A DNA stretch of 64,000 bases from Saccharopolyspora phatthalungensis. GTDB lineage: Bacteria > Actinomycetota > Actinomycetes > Mycobacteriales > Pseudonocardiaceae. The stretch lies in the NCBI RefSeq assembly GCF_014203395.1, contig NZ_JACHIW010000001.1, forward strand, positions 5,377,501-5,441,500, in the 5' to 3' direction. Below, one piece after another: positions 25,257 through 34,264 of the stretch. Within the stretch, counting starts at the first letter, position 1, and every line of letters begins with the position of its first letter. The notes below the pieces were generated by a model. It did no database searches and was not told the DNA's origin. It worked only from the letters and a program-made list of their open reading frames with translations. The translations under genes and the position numbers were made by a program.

Positions 25257-26261
25257 ATGACTGAGGCGCATCTCAGCAGCAACACGTTGCGCGAGGCGGT
25301 CGCGCTGGCAAGCCGCGCCCCGTCGCTGTTCAACGTGCAGCCGTGGCGGTGGCGGGCAGTGGCGGGCTCGTTGGAGTTGGTGCTCGATCGCTCGCGGGCG
25401 CTTCCGGAGACCGACCCGACCGGCCGGGAATTGGCCCTCAGCAATGGGGCGGCGTTGCACCACGCAGTGCTGGCGCTGCGGGCACTGGGCTGGCCGGCGC
25501 GGGTTCATCGGTTACCGAATCCTGACGAGGAGGCCGATCTGCTGGCCCGCATCGACGTGGTTGCCGCTGCTGAGCCCGGTGAAATCGACCTTGCGTTGGC
25601 GGGGGCGGCATGCGTGCGGCAGGCCGATCGCCGCCAGTACCAGCCGGAACCTGTGCCGGCACCGCTCCTTCGCGAGTTGGTGTTGGCAGGTGAAGCAGCG
25701 GGTGCGGACGTGCTGGTCGCCGAGGGCGATCAGCGGTATGCGTTGGCCCAGGCGTTCATGAAAGCGTCCGTGGTCCATGGCGCGTCGGAAAGGTACCGCC
25801 GGGAACTGGCCGCGTGGACGGGGCTGAGCTCGGTGGAGACCGAGGGCATGCCCGAGTACAGCTCCCCGCTGCACGGACGGCAGTACGGAGATCTCGTCGT
25901 GCGCGACTACGGCCGCGTTTCGGTCGCCCACAAGGAGGCCGGATCGCCCCGCACAGCAGGAAGTTTGCTGCTCATCAGCACGGCGAATGATGACGTCGCC
26001 GCACATCTGGCAGCAGGCGAGGCGACCAGTGCCGTGTTGTGCCAGGCGGAGCTGGAGGGGCTGGCGAGCTGCCCGCTCAGCGAGGCGTTCGAGGTCCCGG
26101 AGACACGCGCCTTCGTCCGTCGGGCGGTGCTGCATGACGCGGGGTATCCGCAGTTGGCCATCCGAGTCGGCTGGCCGTCAGTTTCCGGGCGGCCTCCGCA
26201 GACTCCCCGGCGTCCCGTTCGCGAACTGCTCCAAGACCTGGTCGACCGACACCCGGACTGA
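25257..26261 (+). CDS. Acg-family nitroreductase-like flavoprotein (copy 2)
   Basis: A 334-residue Acg-family protein with SRAPSLFNVQPWRWRAV, ALSNGAALHHAVLALRALGW and a C-terminal LAIRVGWPSVSGRPPQTPRR. It is more divergent in the middle than copies 1 and 4 but keeps the flavin-site start and the LVVRDYG segment. AGGGGG precedes the ATG. It stands alone after the ferritin gene and faces a single-domain USP gene on the other strand. Confidence 0.85.
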   Translation: MTEAHLSSNTLREAVALASRAPSLFNVQPWRWRAVAGSLELVLDRSRALPETDPTGRELALSNGAALHHAVLALRALGWPARVHRLPNPDEEADLLARIDVVAAAEPGEIDLALAGAACVRQADRRQYQPEPVPAPLLRELVLAGEAAGADVLVAEGDQRYALAQAFMKASVVHGASERYRRELAAWTGLSSVETEGMPEYSSPLHGRQYGDLVVRDYGRVSVAHKEAGSPRTAGSLLLISTANDDVAAHLAAGEATSAVLCQAELEGLASCPLSEAFEVPETRAFVRRAVLHDAGYPQLAIRVGWPSVSGRPPQTPRRPVRELLQDLVDRHPD

Positions 26262-26336
26262 GGAAGCCGCTTCTGTTCCCTGCCAGCGAAGTGAGATGTC
26301 GGAAGAAGCGATCAGCCTTCTGACCTCGCCATGGGA

Positions 26337-26771
26337 TCACGGCCGATGATCACGCACGACGACCACCGGGCACGGTGCGTGGCTGACGCAGTACTGGCTG
26401 ATCGAGCCGAGCAGGGCATGGGAGAAGCTGCCTTGGCCACGGCGGCCGACAACAAGGAGGTCAGCTGACTCGGCGGCGTGCAGCAGTGCTTTGGCAGGGT
26501 GACCACGGGCGACCTGCGTGCGGATTCTGGCGAGGTCGGCTTCATCGACGGTGTCGTGGACGATCTTGCGGAGCGTTTCGTCGGTGGCGCGGTCGAGTTG
26601 TTCCGCGGTCGGCAAGGGCCAGTCGTAGAGAGCGGGCGTGTCCCATGCCATCACCGCGGTGATGTTGCCGTCGGTCCGGTGTGCTTGGCGAACCGCCCAC
26701 CGCAGAGCGTCTTGAGATGAGGGCGAGCCGTCGACGCCGACGACGATCGCATATTTGCTCTGCTCGCTCAT
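26337..26771 (-). CDS. Single-domain universal stress protein (USP-2)
   Basis: A 144-residue UspA domain: AIVVGVDGSPSSQDALRWAV at the start and GRRGQGSFSHALLGS, an intact ATP motif, before a PCPVVVVRD ending. GGAG lies 7 bases before the ATG; an upstream ATG at 26804 would add 11 residues. It is one of only two single-domain USPs among ten in the window. Confidence 0.88.
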   Translation of the reverse strand: MSEQSKYAIVVGVDGSPSSQDALRWAVRQAHRTDGNITAVMAWDTPALYDWPLPTAEQLDRATDETLRKIVHDTVDEADLARIRTQVARGHPAKALLHAAESADLLVVGRRGQGSFSHALLGSISQYCVSHAPCPVVVVRDHRP

Positions 26772-26864
26772 GGAATCGCTCCACGAAGAACTACTGCGTG
26801 TCATCGGGCGGTGCGGAGGAAGCCGGTGCGGCCTGGTGGAAGGGCGGCTGCACCGGCTGGCTGG

Positions 26865-27575
26865 TCAGGCCGGTCCGGGTGCCTGCTGGCGCTGTGGGGA
26901 AATGCTGGGCAGGTGTTCGCGGACGAGGTAGCCGCTGAGCACCAGCATCCACAGTCCGGTCAGCGCTCCGGGGATGTAAGCGGCCAGCACACCGCCGGGC
27001 AGCAACACGCCACCGCCGCCGAGGACGGCGAGGGCGCCGAGGACCCGGATGACGGCAACGAACCCGGTGAACCACGCCATCCACTGCGGGAACACATCGG
27101 TGCGTGCCATGGCCACGGTGCACGCGGCCAGCGGCAGGGCGATGGCCAATCCGGCGACGGTGCCCACGACGGTGAGCGCGGTGTAGGGCACGGAGGCGAG
27201 TGCGAGCAGCATCGGGTGGGTGGCCAGCGTGTAGGCCATGCCGCCGAAGACGGCCGTGGCGACGAATCCGATCGTGGCGGTGAGGGCGAACCCCGCCAGC
27301 ACCACGGAGGGGGCCTCGCTGTTGGGGTCGGCAAGCCGGAACGCAGTGGCCAAGGTGGCGCCGAACCACAGGAACAATGCCACGGCGGCGGCCGAGAGCA
27401 CGACCGCAGTCATGATCACGCCACGTGAGGTGACCAGATACATGGCGATCGTGTCGGTGGAGTCGGTGATGCTCGGCGCACCGCGTAGCAAGATGCCGGC
27501 GATGATGGCCAGCATGAGTGAAGCGAGGCCGGCGAGCCCGCCCCAGCGCATCTCGTGGCCTTCACTCACACTCAT
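26865..27575 (-). CDS. Multi-pass membrane protein of unknown function
   Basis: A 236-residue protein with about six hydrophobic segments, e.g. GGLAGLASLMLAIIAGILLR and ALTVVGTVAGLAIALPLAAC, resembling DUF4386-type integral membrane proteins. GGAGG is 5 bases before the ATG. Two DevR-like boxes lie 72 and 119 bases upstream, making it a likely member of the hypoxic set. Confidence 0.65.
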   Translation of the reverse strand: MSVSEGHEMRWGGLAGLASLMLAIIAGILLRGAPSITDSTDTIAMYLVTSRGVIMTAVVLSAAAVALFLWFGATLATAFRLADPNSEAPSVVLAGFALTATIGFVATAVFGGMAYTLATHPMLLALASVPYTALTVVGTVAGLAIALPLAACTVAMARTDVFPQWMAWFTGFVAVIRVLGALAVLGGGGVLLPGGVLAAYIPGALTGLWMLVLSGYLVREHLPSISPQRQQAPGPA

Positions 27576-27646
27576 CGTATCCTCCGCACAAGTCCTACAT
27601 GGGCAAGATTTGTATCGACAGTTGCGGTCGGCAGGCACGTTGTCAT

Positions 27647-27711
27647 GGGGCCGAAGGTCCTCTGTTACCGGAAGCTTAAGCGGGGCTCTCGCGCCGGCCC
27701 CATCGGTCCCT
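27647..27711. promoter_or_regulatory. Tandem DevR-like boxes
   Basis: GGGGCCGAAGGTCCTC at 27647-27662 and, on the minus strand, AGGGACCGATGGGGCCGG at 27694-27711 each match the recurrent box at about two thirds of positions. They lie upstream of the leftward membrane-protein gene, 72 and 119 bases from its start. Paired boxes are usual in DosR-controlled promoters. Confidence 0.45.
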
Positions 27712-27787
27712 TGAGCACCGCAGATGCTCAGGGGTACCAGACTCAGTGCCGTGCGGAAACCGCTTGATCACCTGTGGATTTCATAGT

Positions 27788-28158
27788 TCACAGCCAGGTT
27801 TCGACGGCCAGTAGATCGCGCATGGAGATCACGCCGACCACTACCGGTCCCTGCTTCACCGGCAGGTGGCGGATTCCCGCGTCGAGCATCCGCCGCGCGG
27901 CGTCCCGGGTGTCCTCGCCGAAGGCGGCGGTCTGGAGTTGGTGCGACGCGTACAGGGTCGCGGTTGCGGTTCGAAGGTCGACCTTTTCCGCGACGGCTCG
28001 AACGATGTCTCGTTCCGAGATGATGCCGATGATCCGGTCGTTGTCGAGCACGGCGAGCGCGCCGATGTGGTCTACGGCCATTTTTGCCGCGACTTCTTCG
28101 AGTGGATCGGACGCGTCGCAGGTCAGTGTTCCCGGATGGAAAACTTCTTCGACTTGCA
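27788..28158 (-). CDS. CBS-pair protein (Hrp1-like)
   Basis: A 122-residue protein made of two CBS motifs: VFHPGTLTCDASDPLEEVAA with VLDNDRIIGIISERDIVRAV, then MLDAGIRHLPVKQGPVVVGV with ISMRDLLA. It resembles hypoxic response protein Hrp1 (Rv2626c), a DosR-regulon member that is secreted in mycobacteria. The ATG follows GGAGG by 5 bases; an earlier ATG at 28171 is inside that site. It follows the CBS-BON gene with a short gap and is probably co-transcribed. CBS pairs usually bind adenosyl ligands. Confidence 0.87.
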
Positions 28159-28174
28159 TGGCTTCCTCCATGCG

Positions 28175-28750
28175 CTAGGCGTGCGCCTGTTGCGGCTTTG
28201 GCTCGAGCACCGTCACCTGGCGCGTGCCAGGTGACGCGAGTGCCAACACGCGGGCGAAGTCGCGGCCGGCCGGGTCACCGACGGGATCGGTGATCTTGAC
28301 CGCGCCGTCGAGCACGGAAATCGCCCACTGCTCGAAGCCGCCATAACGATCGAGGTTGCGTTGGACATCGGTCCTGATCAGCGCATCGTCGCGGGCCAGG
28401 CCGTGCAGCAGGTCGCGTCGGGTCACGATGCCCACGACCTCGCGGTTCTGCACGACCGGGACTGCACGCAAGTGGTGGTTCAGCATCGTCGCTGCGATCT
28501 CCGCACAATCCGTGTCCCGTGCCGCGGTGCGCCCCTTTTTGGTCATGACCGGGGAGACGAGGGATGGGTCGCGGGGGATCGCGTCCCGGATCAGATCCGC
28601 CTCCGTGACGATTCCGACAAGGATGCCGTCGGTGTTGACCATCGGTGCGGCGGTGAAGCCGTATTCGGCCAGCAGCCCGGCAGCCGTTTTGATCGAGTCG
28701 TACTCGCGGACGGTGGTGACCGGGCGCGACATGATGTCTTCGGCTTGCAT
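28175..28750 (-). CDS. CBS-pair plus BON domain protein
   Basis: A 191-residue protein. Two CBS motifs, MSRPVTTVREYDSIKTAAGL and VMTKKGRTAARDTDCAEIAA with VVQNREVVGIVTRRDLLHGL, are followed by a BON domain starting about residue 125 (DALIRTDVQRNLDRYGGFEQ, ISVLDGAVKITDPV). BON domains bind membranes or periplasmic ligands. It precedes the Hrp1-like gene. A DevR-like box lies about 100 bases upstream, inside the end of the formate dehydrogenase gene. Confidence 0.87.
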   Translation of the reverse strand: MQAEDIMSRPVTTVREYDSIKTAAGLLAEYGFTAAPMVNTDGILVGIVTEADLIRDAIPRDPSLVSPVMTKKGRTAARDTDCAEIAATMLNHHLRAVPVVQNREVVGIVTRRDLLHGLARDDALIRTDVQRNLDRYGGFEQWAISVLDGAVKITDPVGDPAGRDFARVLALASPGTRQVTVLEPKPQQAHA

Positions 28751-28835
28751 CGTTCCTCCCGGACTCTCCCGTAAGCCGCACGCTCGACCAGGGTTGAATC
28801 TCGGTCGGCTGGTCCGATGCTCACTGTGCCGAGGA

Positions 28836-31589
28836 TCAGTGGTCGTCTGGTAGGGCTGATGGGCCTTGGTCGGCCGTGGCCGGAAACGATGAACGGTGGC
28901 CGGCGGTGAATTTCCAATCGACTGCCGACCGGATGTGCACCGCGGTCACTTTGTATTCGGGGCAGTCAGTGGCGGCGTCGGTGTGCGGTGAAGTGAGCTC
29001 ATTGATCGGTGCGCTGGGGAAGTGGAAGGCAGCGAATACCTGGCCGGGTGCGACATCGGTGGTGGGATGTGCGGTCAGGGTTGCCTGGCCCCAGCGGCTG
29101 GTGATGGTCACCTCGGCTCCGCCGGGGATGCCGAGGCGCGCTGCGTCCGAGGGGTGGAGTTCCAGGGTTTCGGTGGGCAGCAGTTCGAGATTGGCGGTGC
29201 GGCGGGTCATGGAGCCGGTGTTGTAGTGCACGAGTCGCCTTCCGGTGACCAGGAGGAACGGGAAGTCGGCGTCGGCTTGTTCGCCGGGCGGTAGGTAGGG
29301 GAGGGCAGCCAGCGCGGCGAGGCCGTCCGGGGTGGCGAACTGGTCCAGGTAGAGCACGGCTTCGCCAGGACGATCGACGGAGGGGCAGGGCCAGTGCAGG
29401 GGGCCTTCGGCGTCGAGCCGTTGGTGCGACAGGCCCGCGAACATCGGTGTCAGTGCTGCGCATTCGGCCATCGCCTGCGCCGGGGTTGGGCAACCGAGGT
29501 CGATGTCCAGGGTGGTGGCGAGCCGTTGCAGTATCTCGAAGTCGGTCGCTGTGTGATCCAGTGGGGCGAGGGCTGGTCGGACTCGTTGAAAGCGGCGGTC
29601 GAAGTTGACGAAGGTGCCGTCCTTCTCCAGGAAGGAGGCGGCGGGTAGGACGACGTCGGCGTGTTCGGCGGTGCGGGAGCGGAACATGTCGTGGCAGACG
29701 ACGAGTTCGCAGGCGTCGAGCGCGGCGCGAACATGGCTGGAGTGCGGGTCGCTTTGCGCGATGTCCTCGCCGATGACGTAGAGAGCCCGCAGGTCTCCGG
29801 CGATCGCGGCGTCGAACATCTGCGGAATGCGCAAACCGGGACGCTCGGGCAGTGCACACCCCCACACGTGCTCGAAGCGGGCACGCGTCGTCGGATCGGT
29901 GATGTGCTGGTAGCCGGGTAGCACGTCGGGGAGGGCTCCCATGTCCGAGGCGCCCTGGACGTTGTTCTGCCCGCGCAGCGGGAGGATTCCGCAGCAGCCC
30001 GGAGTTCCGACGGCGCCGCGGAGGATGGCGAGGTTGGCCAGGGTGCGCACGCCGTCGGTGCCGTGGGCGTGCTCGGTGACGCCGAGCCCGTAGAAGATGA
30101 TGGGGTGTTCTGCTTGCCCGAAGAGGCGGGCGGCGGTCACCAGGTCTGCCGGACGCACGTCGGCGATGGCTCCGACAGCCTCGGGCGGATAGTCGGCCAG
30201 GAGCGACGCGAGATCGTCGAAACCCGTCGTGCGCCGGTCGAGGAAATCGTGGGCCAGGAGGTCTTCTTCGACCAGCTGGTGCGCGATCCCGTTGAAGACG
30301 GCCACATTGGACCCTGGTCGGGCCTGCAGGTGGACGTCGGCGAGGGCGGCGAGTTCGGTGCGTCGTGGATCGACGACGATGAGCCGGGCCCCGGCGAGTA
30401 CGCGTTGTTTGATGCGGGCTCCGACGACGGGGTGTGCTTCGGTGGGGTTGGCTCCGGCGAGCAGGATGCAGTCGGTGTGGTCGAGGTCGTCGAGCGGGTT
30501 GGTGCCGCCGGCCAGGCCGAAGGCAGCGGTCAGTCCGGCGGCCGAGGGTGCGTGGCACAGCCGCGAGCAGTTGTCGATGTTGTTGGTGCCGATGGCGGTG
30601 CGGATGAACTTCTGGGCCAGGTAGTTCTCCTCGTTGGTGGCGCGGGCGGAGGAGATCATGGCGATCGAGTCCGGGCCGTGCCGGTCTCGGATATCGGCCA
30701 GTCGCCGTGCGACCGTGGTGAGCGCCTCGTCCCAGGTCGTTTCGACGAGCTGTCCGTCGCGGCGAACCAGGGGCGTGGTCAGCCTGTCGCCGGCACTGGT
30801 GAAGGTGTGGGCGAAGCGGCCTTTGACGCAGGCGTGGCCGCGGTTGACCGGGGCGCCGTGCGTCGGGGTGATCGCGGCGACGGTGTCGTCGCGGACGTGG
30901 ACGTCGAGGGTGCAGCCGACTCCGCAGTACCCACAGGTGGTCGTGGTCGTCGCGGTGATGGGGCGGAGGTCGAGCAGGCCGGGTTCGGACAGGGCACCGG
31001 TGGGGCAGCTGTCGACGCAGCCGCCGCATCCTACGCAGGGGGAGGAGACCCACGGTCCGCCGTCACCGGGGGTGACGACGGTGTTGAAGCCGCGGCCGGT
31101 GAGTTCGAGCGCGAAGGTGCCCTGGACTTCGGCGCACATGGCCACGCACCGTCCGCAGGCGATGCACAGGTCGCGGTCGAGCTTGACGTAGGGGTGCGAG
31201 TGATCGACCCCGCGGTTGTGCTTGGTGCCGGTGAAGCTGCTGGTGGTGATGCCGAAGTGGGTGCAGGCGCGGACGAGTTCGCTGCGCTCGGCCGGGATTT
31301 CCAGCGCTCGTGCGGGAAGTTCGGAGACGATCAGTTCGGCCGCGCCTTTGGCCGCTTGCCAGGCCGTGGGGTCGTCGAGCTCGACGTGCATGCCCTCGGT
31401 CGCGGGCGTGGTGCATGCGGCGACGATCCGGCCCGCGGCCCGGACTAGGCAGGTGCGGCAGGACCCGCGCGGGGACAGCCGGTCGTCATGGCACAGCGTC
31501 GGTACGTCAGCGCCGTAGGCGCGTACGGCGTCGAGGACCGTGGCGCCGTCTGCAACGTCCACAGTGGTGGAATCAATGGTCACGCGCAT
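28836..31589 (-). CDS. NAD-type formate dehydrogenase, molybdenum catalytic subunit
   Basis: A 917-residue molybdopterin enzyme that oxidises formate to CO2. The order is an N-terminal [2Fe-2S] domain (Cys33, Cys44, Cys47, Cys59), two ferredoxin-like [4Fe-4S] sites (LCIACGRCVAMC at about 141-152; CVGCGGCVDSC at about 185-195), a further cluster CGYCGVGC at about 219-226, then the bis-MGD catalytic domain. Cys345 in CSRLCHAPSAAGL is the molybdenum ligand, so this is a Cys rather than a selenocysteine enzyme. The ATG shares a base with the upstream stop (TGATG), coupling it to the NuoEF-like subunit that passes electrons to NAD+. Confidence 0.9.
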   Translation of the reverse strand: MRVTIDSTTVDVADGATVLDAVRAYGADVPTLCHDDRLSPRGSCRTCLVRAAGRIVAACTTPATEGMHVELDDPTAWQAAKGAAELIVSELPARALEIPAERSELVRACTHFGITTSSFTGTKHNRGVDHSHPYVKLDRDLCIACGRCVAMCAEVQGTFALELTGRGFNTVVTPGDGGPWVSSPCVGCGGCVDSCPTGALSEPGLLDLRPITATTTTTCGYCGVGCTLDVHVRDDTVAAITPTHGAPVNRGHACVKGRFAHTFTSAGDRLTTPLVRRDGQLVETTWDEALTTVARRLADIRDRHGPDSIAMISSARATNEENYLAQKFIRTAIGTNNIDNCSRLCHAPSAAGLTAAFGLAGGTNPLDDLDHTDCILLAGANPTEAHPVVGARIKQRVLAGARLIVVDPRRTELAALADVHLQARPGSNVAVFNGIAHQLVEEDLLAHDFLDRRTTGFDDLASLLADYPPEAVGAIADVRPADLVTAARLFGQAEHPIIFYGLGVTEHAHGTDGVRTLANLAILRGAVGTPGCCGILPLRGQNNVQGASDMGALPDVLPGYQHITDPTTRARFEHVWGCALPERPGLRIPQMFDAAIAGDLRALYVIGEDIAQSDPHSSHVRAALDACELVVCHDMFRSRTAEHADVVLPAASFLEKDGTFVNFDRRFQRVRPALAPLDHTATDFEILQRLATTLDIDLGCPTPAQAMAECAALTPMFAGLSHQRLDAEGPLHWPCPSVDRPGEAVLYLDQFATPDGLAALAALPYLPPGEQADADFPFLLVTGRRLVHYNTGSMTRRTANLELLPTETLELHPSDAARLGIPGGAEVTITSRWGQATLTAHPTTDVAPGQVFAAFHFPSAPINELTSPHTDAATDCPEYKVTAVHIRSAVDWKFTAGHRSSFPATADQGPSALPDDH
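28851..28868. promoter_or_regulatory. DevR-like box inside the 3' end of the fdh gene
   Basis: TAGGGCTGATGGGCCTTG matches the recurrent box at 15 of 18 positions. It overlaps the last codons of the formate dehydrogenase gene and lies about 100 bases before the CBS-BON gene, giving that two-gene unit its own control. A weaker GGTCCGATGCTCACT lies at 28811-28825. Confidence 0.5.
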
Positions 31590-33274
31590 CAGCGTCCTCC
31601 GGTGCGGAGTTCGTCCTGGTAGACACGCACCAGGCTGCGTACCGCCGCCGATACGCCTCGGCCGAAGGCGCACAAGCTGCCGGCCCCCATCACGTCGAGC
31701 AGATTTTCCTGCTGTGACAGCGTGTTCTCCGCATCGGCCGGCAAGAGGTCGACCAGTTCCCGGCCCCGGCGTGTGCCGACGCGGCAAGGGGTGCAGGTGC
31801 CGCAGCTTTCGGCGGCGGCGAAACTCCAGACGTGCCGGAGCAGTTCCCGTGCGGTGACGCGGTCGTCGATGGCCACGAGACTGCCGTGCCCGAGCGACAC
31901 CCCGGCCTCGGCCAGCGCCTCGGCGAGCAGCGGGGTGTCCAGATCGTCGGGAGAGAGGAAACCCCCGAGCGGTCCGCCGACTTGCAGGGCCCTCAGTGTG
32001 TATCCGGGTTTGAGGCCGCCGCCGAGGGTGTCGACGATATAGCGCAGCGGGACGCCGAATTCGACCTCGTACACCCCGGGATGGCGGAAACGCTGGCTCA
32101 AACACACCAGTTTGGTGCCGGTTTCGACCTTGTTTCCGAGTTGCGCGTAGGTGTTGCCCCCGTGTCGCAGTACCCACGGCACTGCGGTGAGCGTTTCGAT
32201 GTTGTTCACCACGGTGGGGTGGCCGGCGAGGCCGGATTCGGTCGGGTACGGCGGGCGGGGCCGGACGCTGCCGCGAAGCCCCTGGACGGCATGCAGCAGC
32301 GCGGTTTCCTCCCCGGCGACGTAGGAGCCTGCGCCCTGTACGACCTCGACGTCGAAGTCGAACGACGAGCCGTGCACGCCGGTCCCGAGGTGCCCGGCGG
32401 CGCGCGCGGCTTCCACCGCGGCCTGCATTCTCCCCACAGCTATCGGGTATTCCGAGCGCACGAACACCACGCCCCGGTTCGCGCCGGTGGCGAACCCGGC
32501 CAGGGCGAGCCCTTCCAGGACCCGGTCCGGGTCGCTCTCCAGTAGCAGCCGGTCGCAGAACGAACCCGGATCGCCCTCGTCGCCGTTGGCGACCACGAAC
32601 CTCGGGGCAGGGTTACGACATGCCGCCTGCCATTTGTCCGCCACCGGGAATTCGGCGCCACCCCGTCCTCGCAGACCGGCGAGCGCGACCTCGGCACGGA
32701 CCGCGTGCGGGGACCCGGTGGTGACGATCTGGGGCCACACCTGCCAGGAGTCCTCCGCTCCGGTCAGTCCGGCGAGGGTCACGGCTTGGCGGCTGGCGTT
32801 GTGGTACGGGATTTGGGGTGCCGCCGCGACCGGGTGCTCGGGGGAGAGCAGCCGGTCGCCGAGATCGGGCCCGGTGATCGGGGTGTGCCCGTCGAGTGCG
32901 GTGGGCGAGGCGTAGCAGTAGCCCAGGCAATAGGCCGCGGCCAGGGACACCGAGCCATCAGCGCTAGCGTGCCCGGGCTGGACACCGAGAGCCGCTTCGG
33001 CCAGCGGAACGGTGTGGTCGCCGGCGGAGACGAAACATGAGGTGCCCGCGCAGATCCGCACATGACGGGTGCCGTGCGCACCGGCGAAATCGGCGTAGAA
33101 CCCCGCCGCGCCGGCAACGGCGGCCACCGGCCGCCCGTACTCTTCCGCGATGGCGTGCAGATCATCCCGGGTGATCCGCTCCCGGCGGGCTGCCGCAGCC
33201 TGCAACCGGTCGAGCATCCCGGTCTCGTTGTGCCCGAACCGCTGTTCCCATTCGACGAACGCGTCTCGCCCCAC
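31589..33274 (-). CDS. Formate dehydrogenase NAD-reducing subunit (NuoE-NuoF fusion)
   Basis: A 561-residue flavoprotein. Residues about 1-155 are a NuoE-like thioredoxin-fold [2Fe-2S] domain (CAGTSCF and AAYCLGYCY). The rest is NuoF-like, with an FMN/NADH site (AGLRGRGGAEFPVADKW, VANGDEGDPGSFCDR, EETALLHAVQGLRG) and a C-terminal [4Fe-4S] site AESCGTCTPCRVG. This fusion is typical of beta subunits of NAD-dependent formate dehydrogenases and some hydrogenases. The GTG start follows AGGGGGA. It is coupled to the catalytic subunit and lies just after a USP gene in the same transcript. Confidence 0.88.
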   Translation of the reverse strand: MGRDAFVEWEQRFGHNETGMLDRLQAAAARRERITRDDLHAIAEEYGRPVAAVAGAAGFYADFAGAHGTRHVRICAGTSCFVSAGDHTVPLAEAALGVQPGHASADGSVSLAAAYCLGYCYASPTALDGHTPITGPDLGDRLLSPEHPVAAAPQIPYHNASRQAVTLAGLTGAEDSWQVWPQIVTTGSPHAVRAEVALAGLRGRGGAEFPVADKWQAACRNPAPRFVVANGDEGDPGSFCDRLLLESDPDRVLEGLALAGFATGANRGVVFVRSEYPIAVGRMQAAVEAARAAGHLGTGVHGSSFDFDVEVVQGAGSYVAGEETALLHAVQGLRGSVRPRPPYPTESGLAGHPTVVNNIETLTAVPWVLRHGGNTYAQLGNKVETGTKLVCLSQRFRHPGVYEVEFGVPLRYIVDTLGGGLKPGYTLRALQVGGPLGGFLSPDDLDTPLLAEALAEAGVSLGHGSLVAIDDRVTARELLRHVWSFAAAESCGTCTPCRVGTRRGRELVDLLPADAENTLSQQENLLDVMGAGSLCAFGRGVSAAVRSLVRVYQDELRTGGR

Positions 33275-33298
33275 GGATTCCCCCTAGCAATCGCGCGG

Positions 33299-34117
33299 TC
33301 ACCCTGGGACCACGGCGACCGGACACGGCGCGTGGTGCAAGACTCCTCTGGCCACCGATCCGACCAGCAGCCCGGCGAAACCGCCGCGTCCACGGTGGCC
33401 GACCACCAGCAGCTGCGCATGCTGGGCGGCTTCGAGCAGGGCCTGCACCGGCGCGATGTTGGACACGACCTGGCGCACGGCCACCTCCGGGTAGTCCCCG
33501 GTGAAGGTGGACACCTGTTCGGCGAGGCCCCGCTGGGCGAGGTCCAGGAGTTCGTCGCGGTCCGGGTGCTCGTAGGGGCCGGGGATGAAGTAGGCGTTCG
33601 GCAGGGCCTGTACCGCCACCAGCTCACTGTGGCGGTGCTTCGCGGCGTCGAATGCGTACTGCAGCGCGGGTCGGCACCCGGGGGAGTCGTCGACTCCGGC
33701 GACGACCGGACCCGAGGTGGCTGTGCCGCCACCCGGCACCACGACCACTGGGGAGGAGGCGTGCGTGGCGACTGCCGCGCTGGTCGAGCCGAGCAGTGTT
33801 TCCCGGAATGCGCCTTGCCCGCGGGAGCCCACCACGACCAGCCGTGCGGAGGCCGACCGGTGCACCAATTCCTCCGCGGGGTGGCCGTAGACGACCTCTT
33901 CGGTGATCTCTATCCCTCCCGCGGCGTGCCGGCAGCGGTTGCTGAAGTCGGCGACCACTTTCTTGGCATACGGGTCGCGGCTGGGGTCGTTGTTGATCAC
34001 GATCAGGTGCAGCGGAACGGACAGGCGGTCCGCTTCGGCCGCTGCCCACAGCGCCGCTTGCAAGGACGATTCGGAGCCGTCCACGCCGACCACGACGGAC
34101 TGCTTCGTTCGCGTCAT
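33299..34117 (-). CDS. Tandem-domain universal stress protein (USP-3)
   Basis: A 272-residue two-domain USP with both ATP motifs intact: GSRGQGAFRETLLGS and GHRGRGGFAGLLVGS. It is the first gene of the leftward USP-fdh transcript, 24 bases before the NuoEF subunit and about 60 bases after the perfect DevR-like palindrome. GGGAG precedes the ATG. A stress-protein gene leading a formate dehydrogenase operon suggests strict dormancy control. Confidence 0.88.
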   Translation of the reverse strand: MTRTKQSVVVGVDGSESSLQAALWAAAEADRLSVPLHLIVINNDPSRDPYAKKVVADFSNRCRHAAGGIEITEEVVYGHPAEELVHRSASARLVVVGSRGQGAFRETLLGSTSAAVATHASSPVVVVPGGGTATSGPVVAGVDDSPGCRPALQYAFDAAKHRHSELVAVQALPNAYFIPGPYEHPDRDELLDLAQRGLAEQVSTFTGDYPEVAVRQVVSNIAPVQALLEAAQHAQLLVVGHRGRGGFAGLLVGSVARGVLHHAPCPVAVVPG

Positions 34118-34177
34118 GTCTCGCGCTCCCACGATGCCGGCAACGTGCACCACGCTGGCAACCACGGCGGTCGTGCT

Positions 34178-34199
34178 GATAGGGCCGATGGGCCCTATC
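34178..34199. promoter_or_regulatory. Best DevR-like box, a 22-bp palindrome in a divergent promoter
   Basis: TAGGGCCGATGGGCCCTA at 34180-34197, extended by GA and TC on its sides, forms nine-base arms around GATG. It lies between the leftward USP-fdh unit (61 bases from its start) and the rightward acyl-CoA synthetase unit (about 66 bases). It resembles the DosR consensus TTSGGGACTWWAGTCCCSAA in the GGG/CCC and A-T centre spacing. It is the reference for the other boxes listed. Confidence 0.65.
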
Positions 34200-34264
34200 G
34201 TCGCCATCGAGGCCGCGGAGTGTCCTTCTCACGAGTGCGGAGAACTGGGAGAGGAGCCGGTCCG

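Noticed and set aside
33062..34264. A 1305-codon ORF that extends the acyl-CoA synthetase upstream by 400 codons
   Set aside because: The extension is the antisense shadow of USP-3 and the NuoEF gene, has unnatural composition, and a GTG with AGAGGAG lies at 34265.
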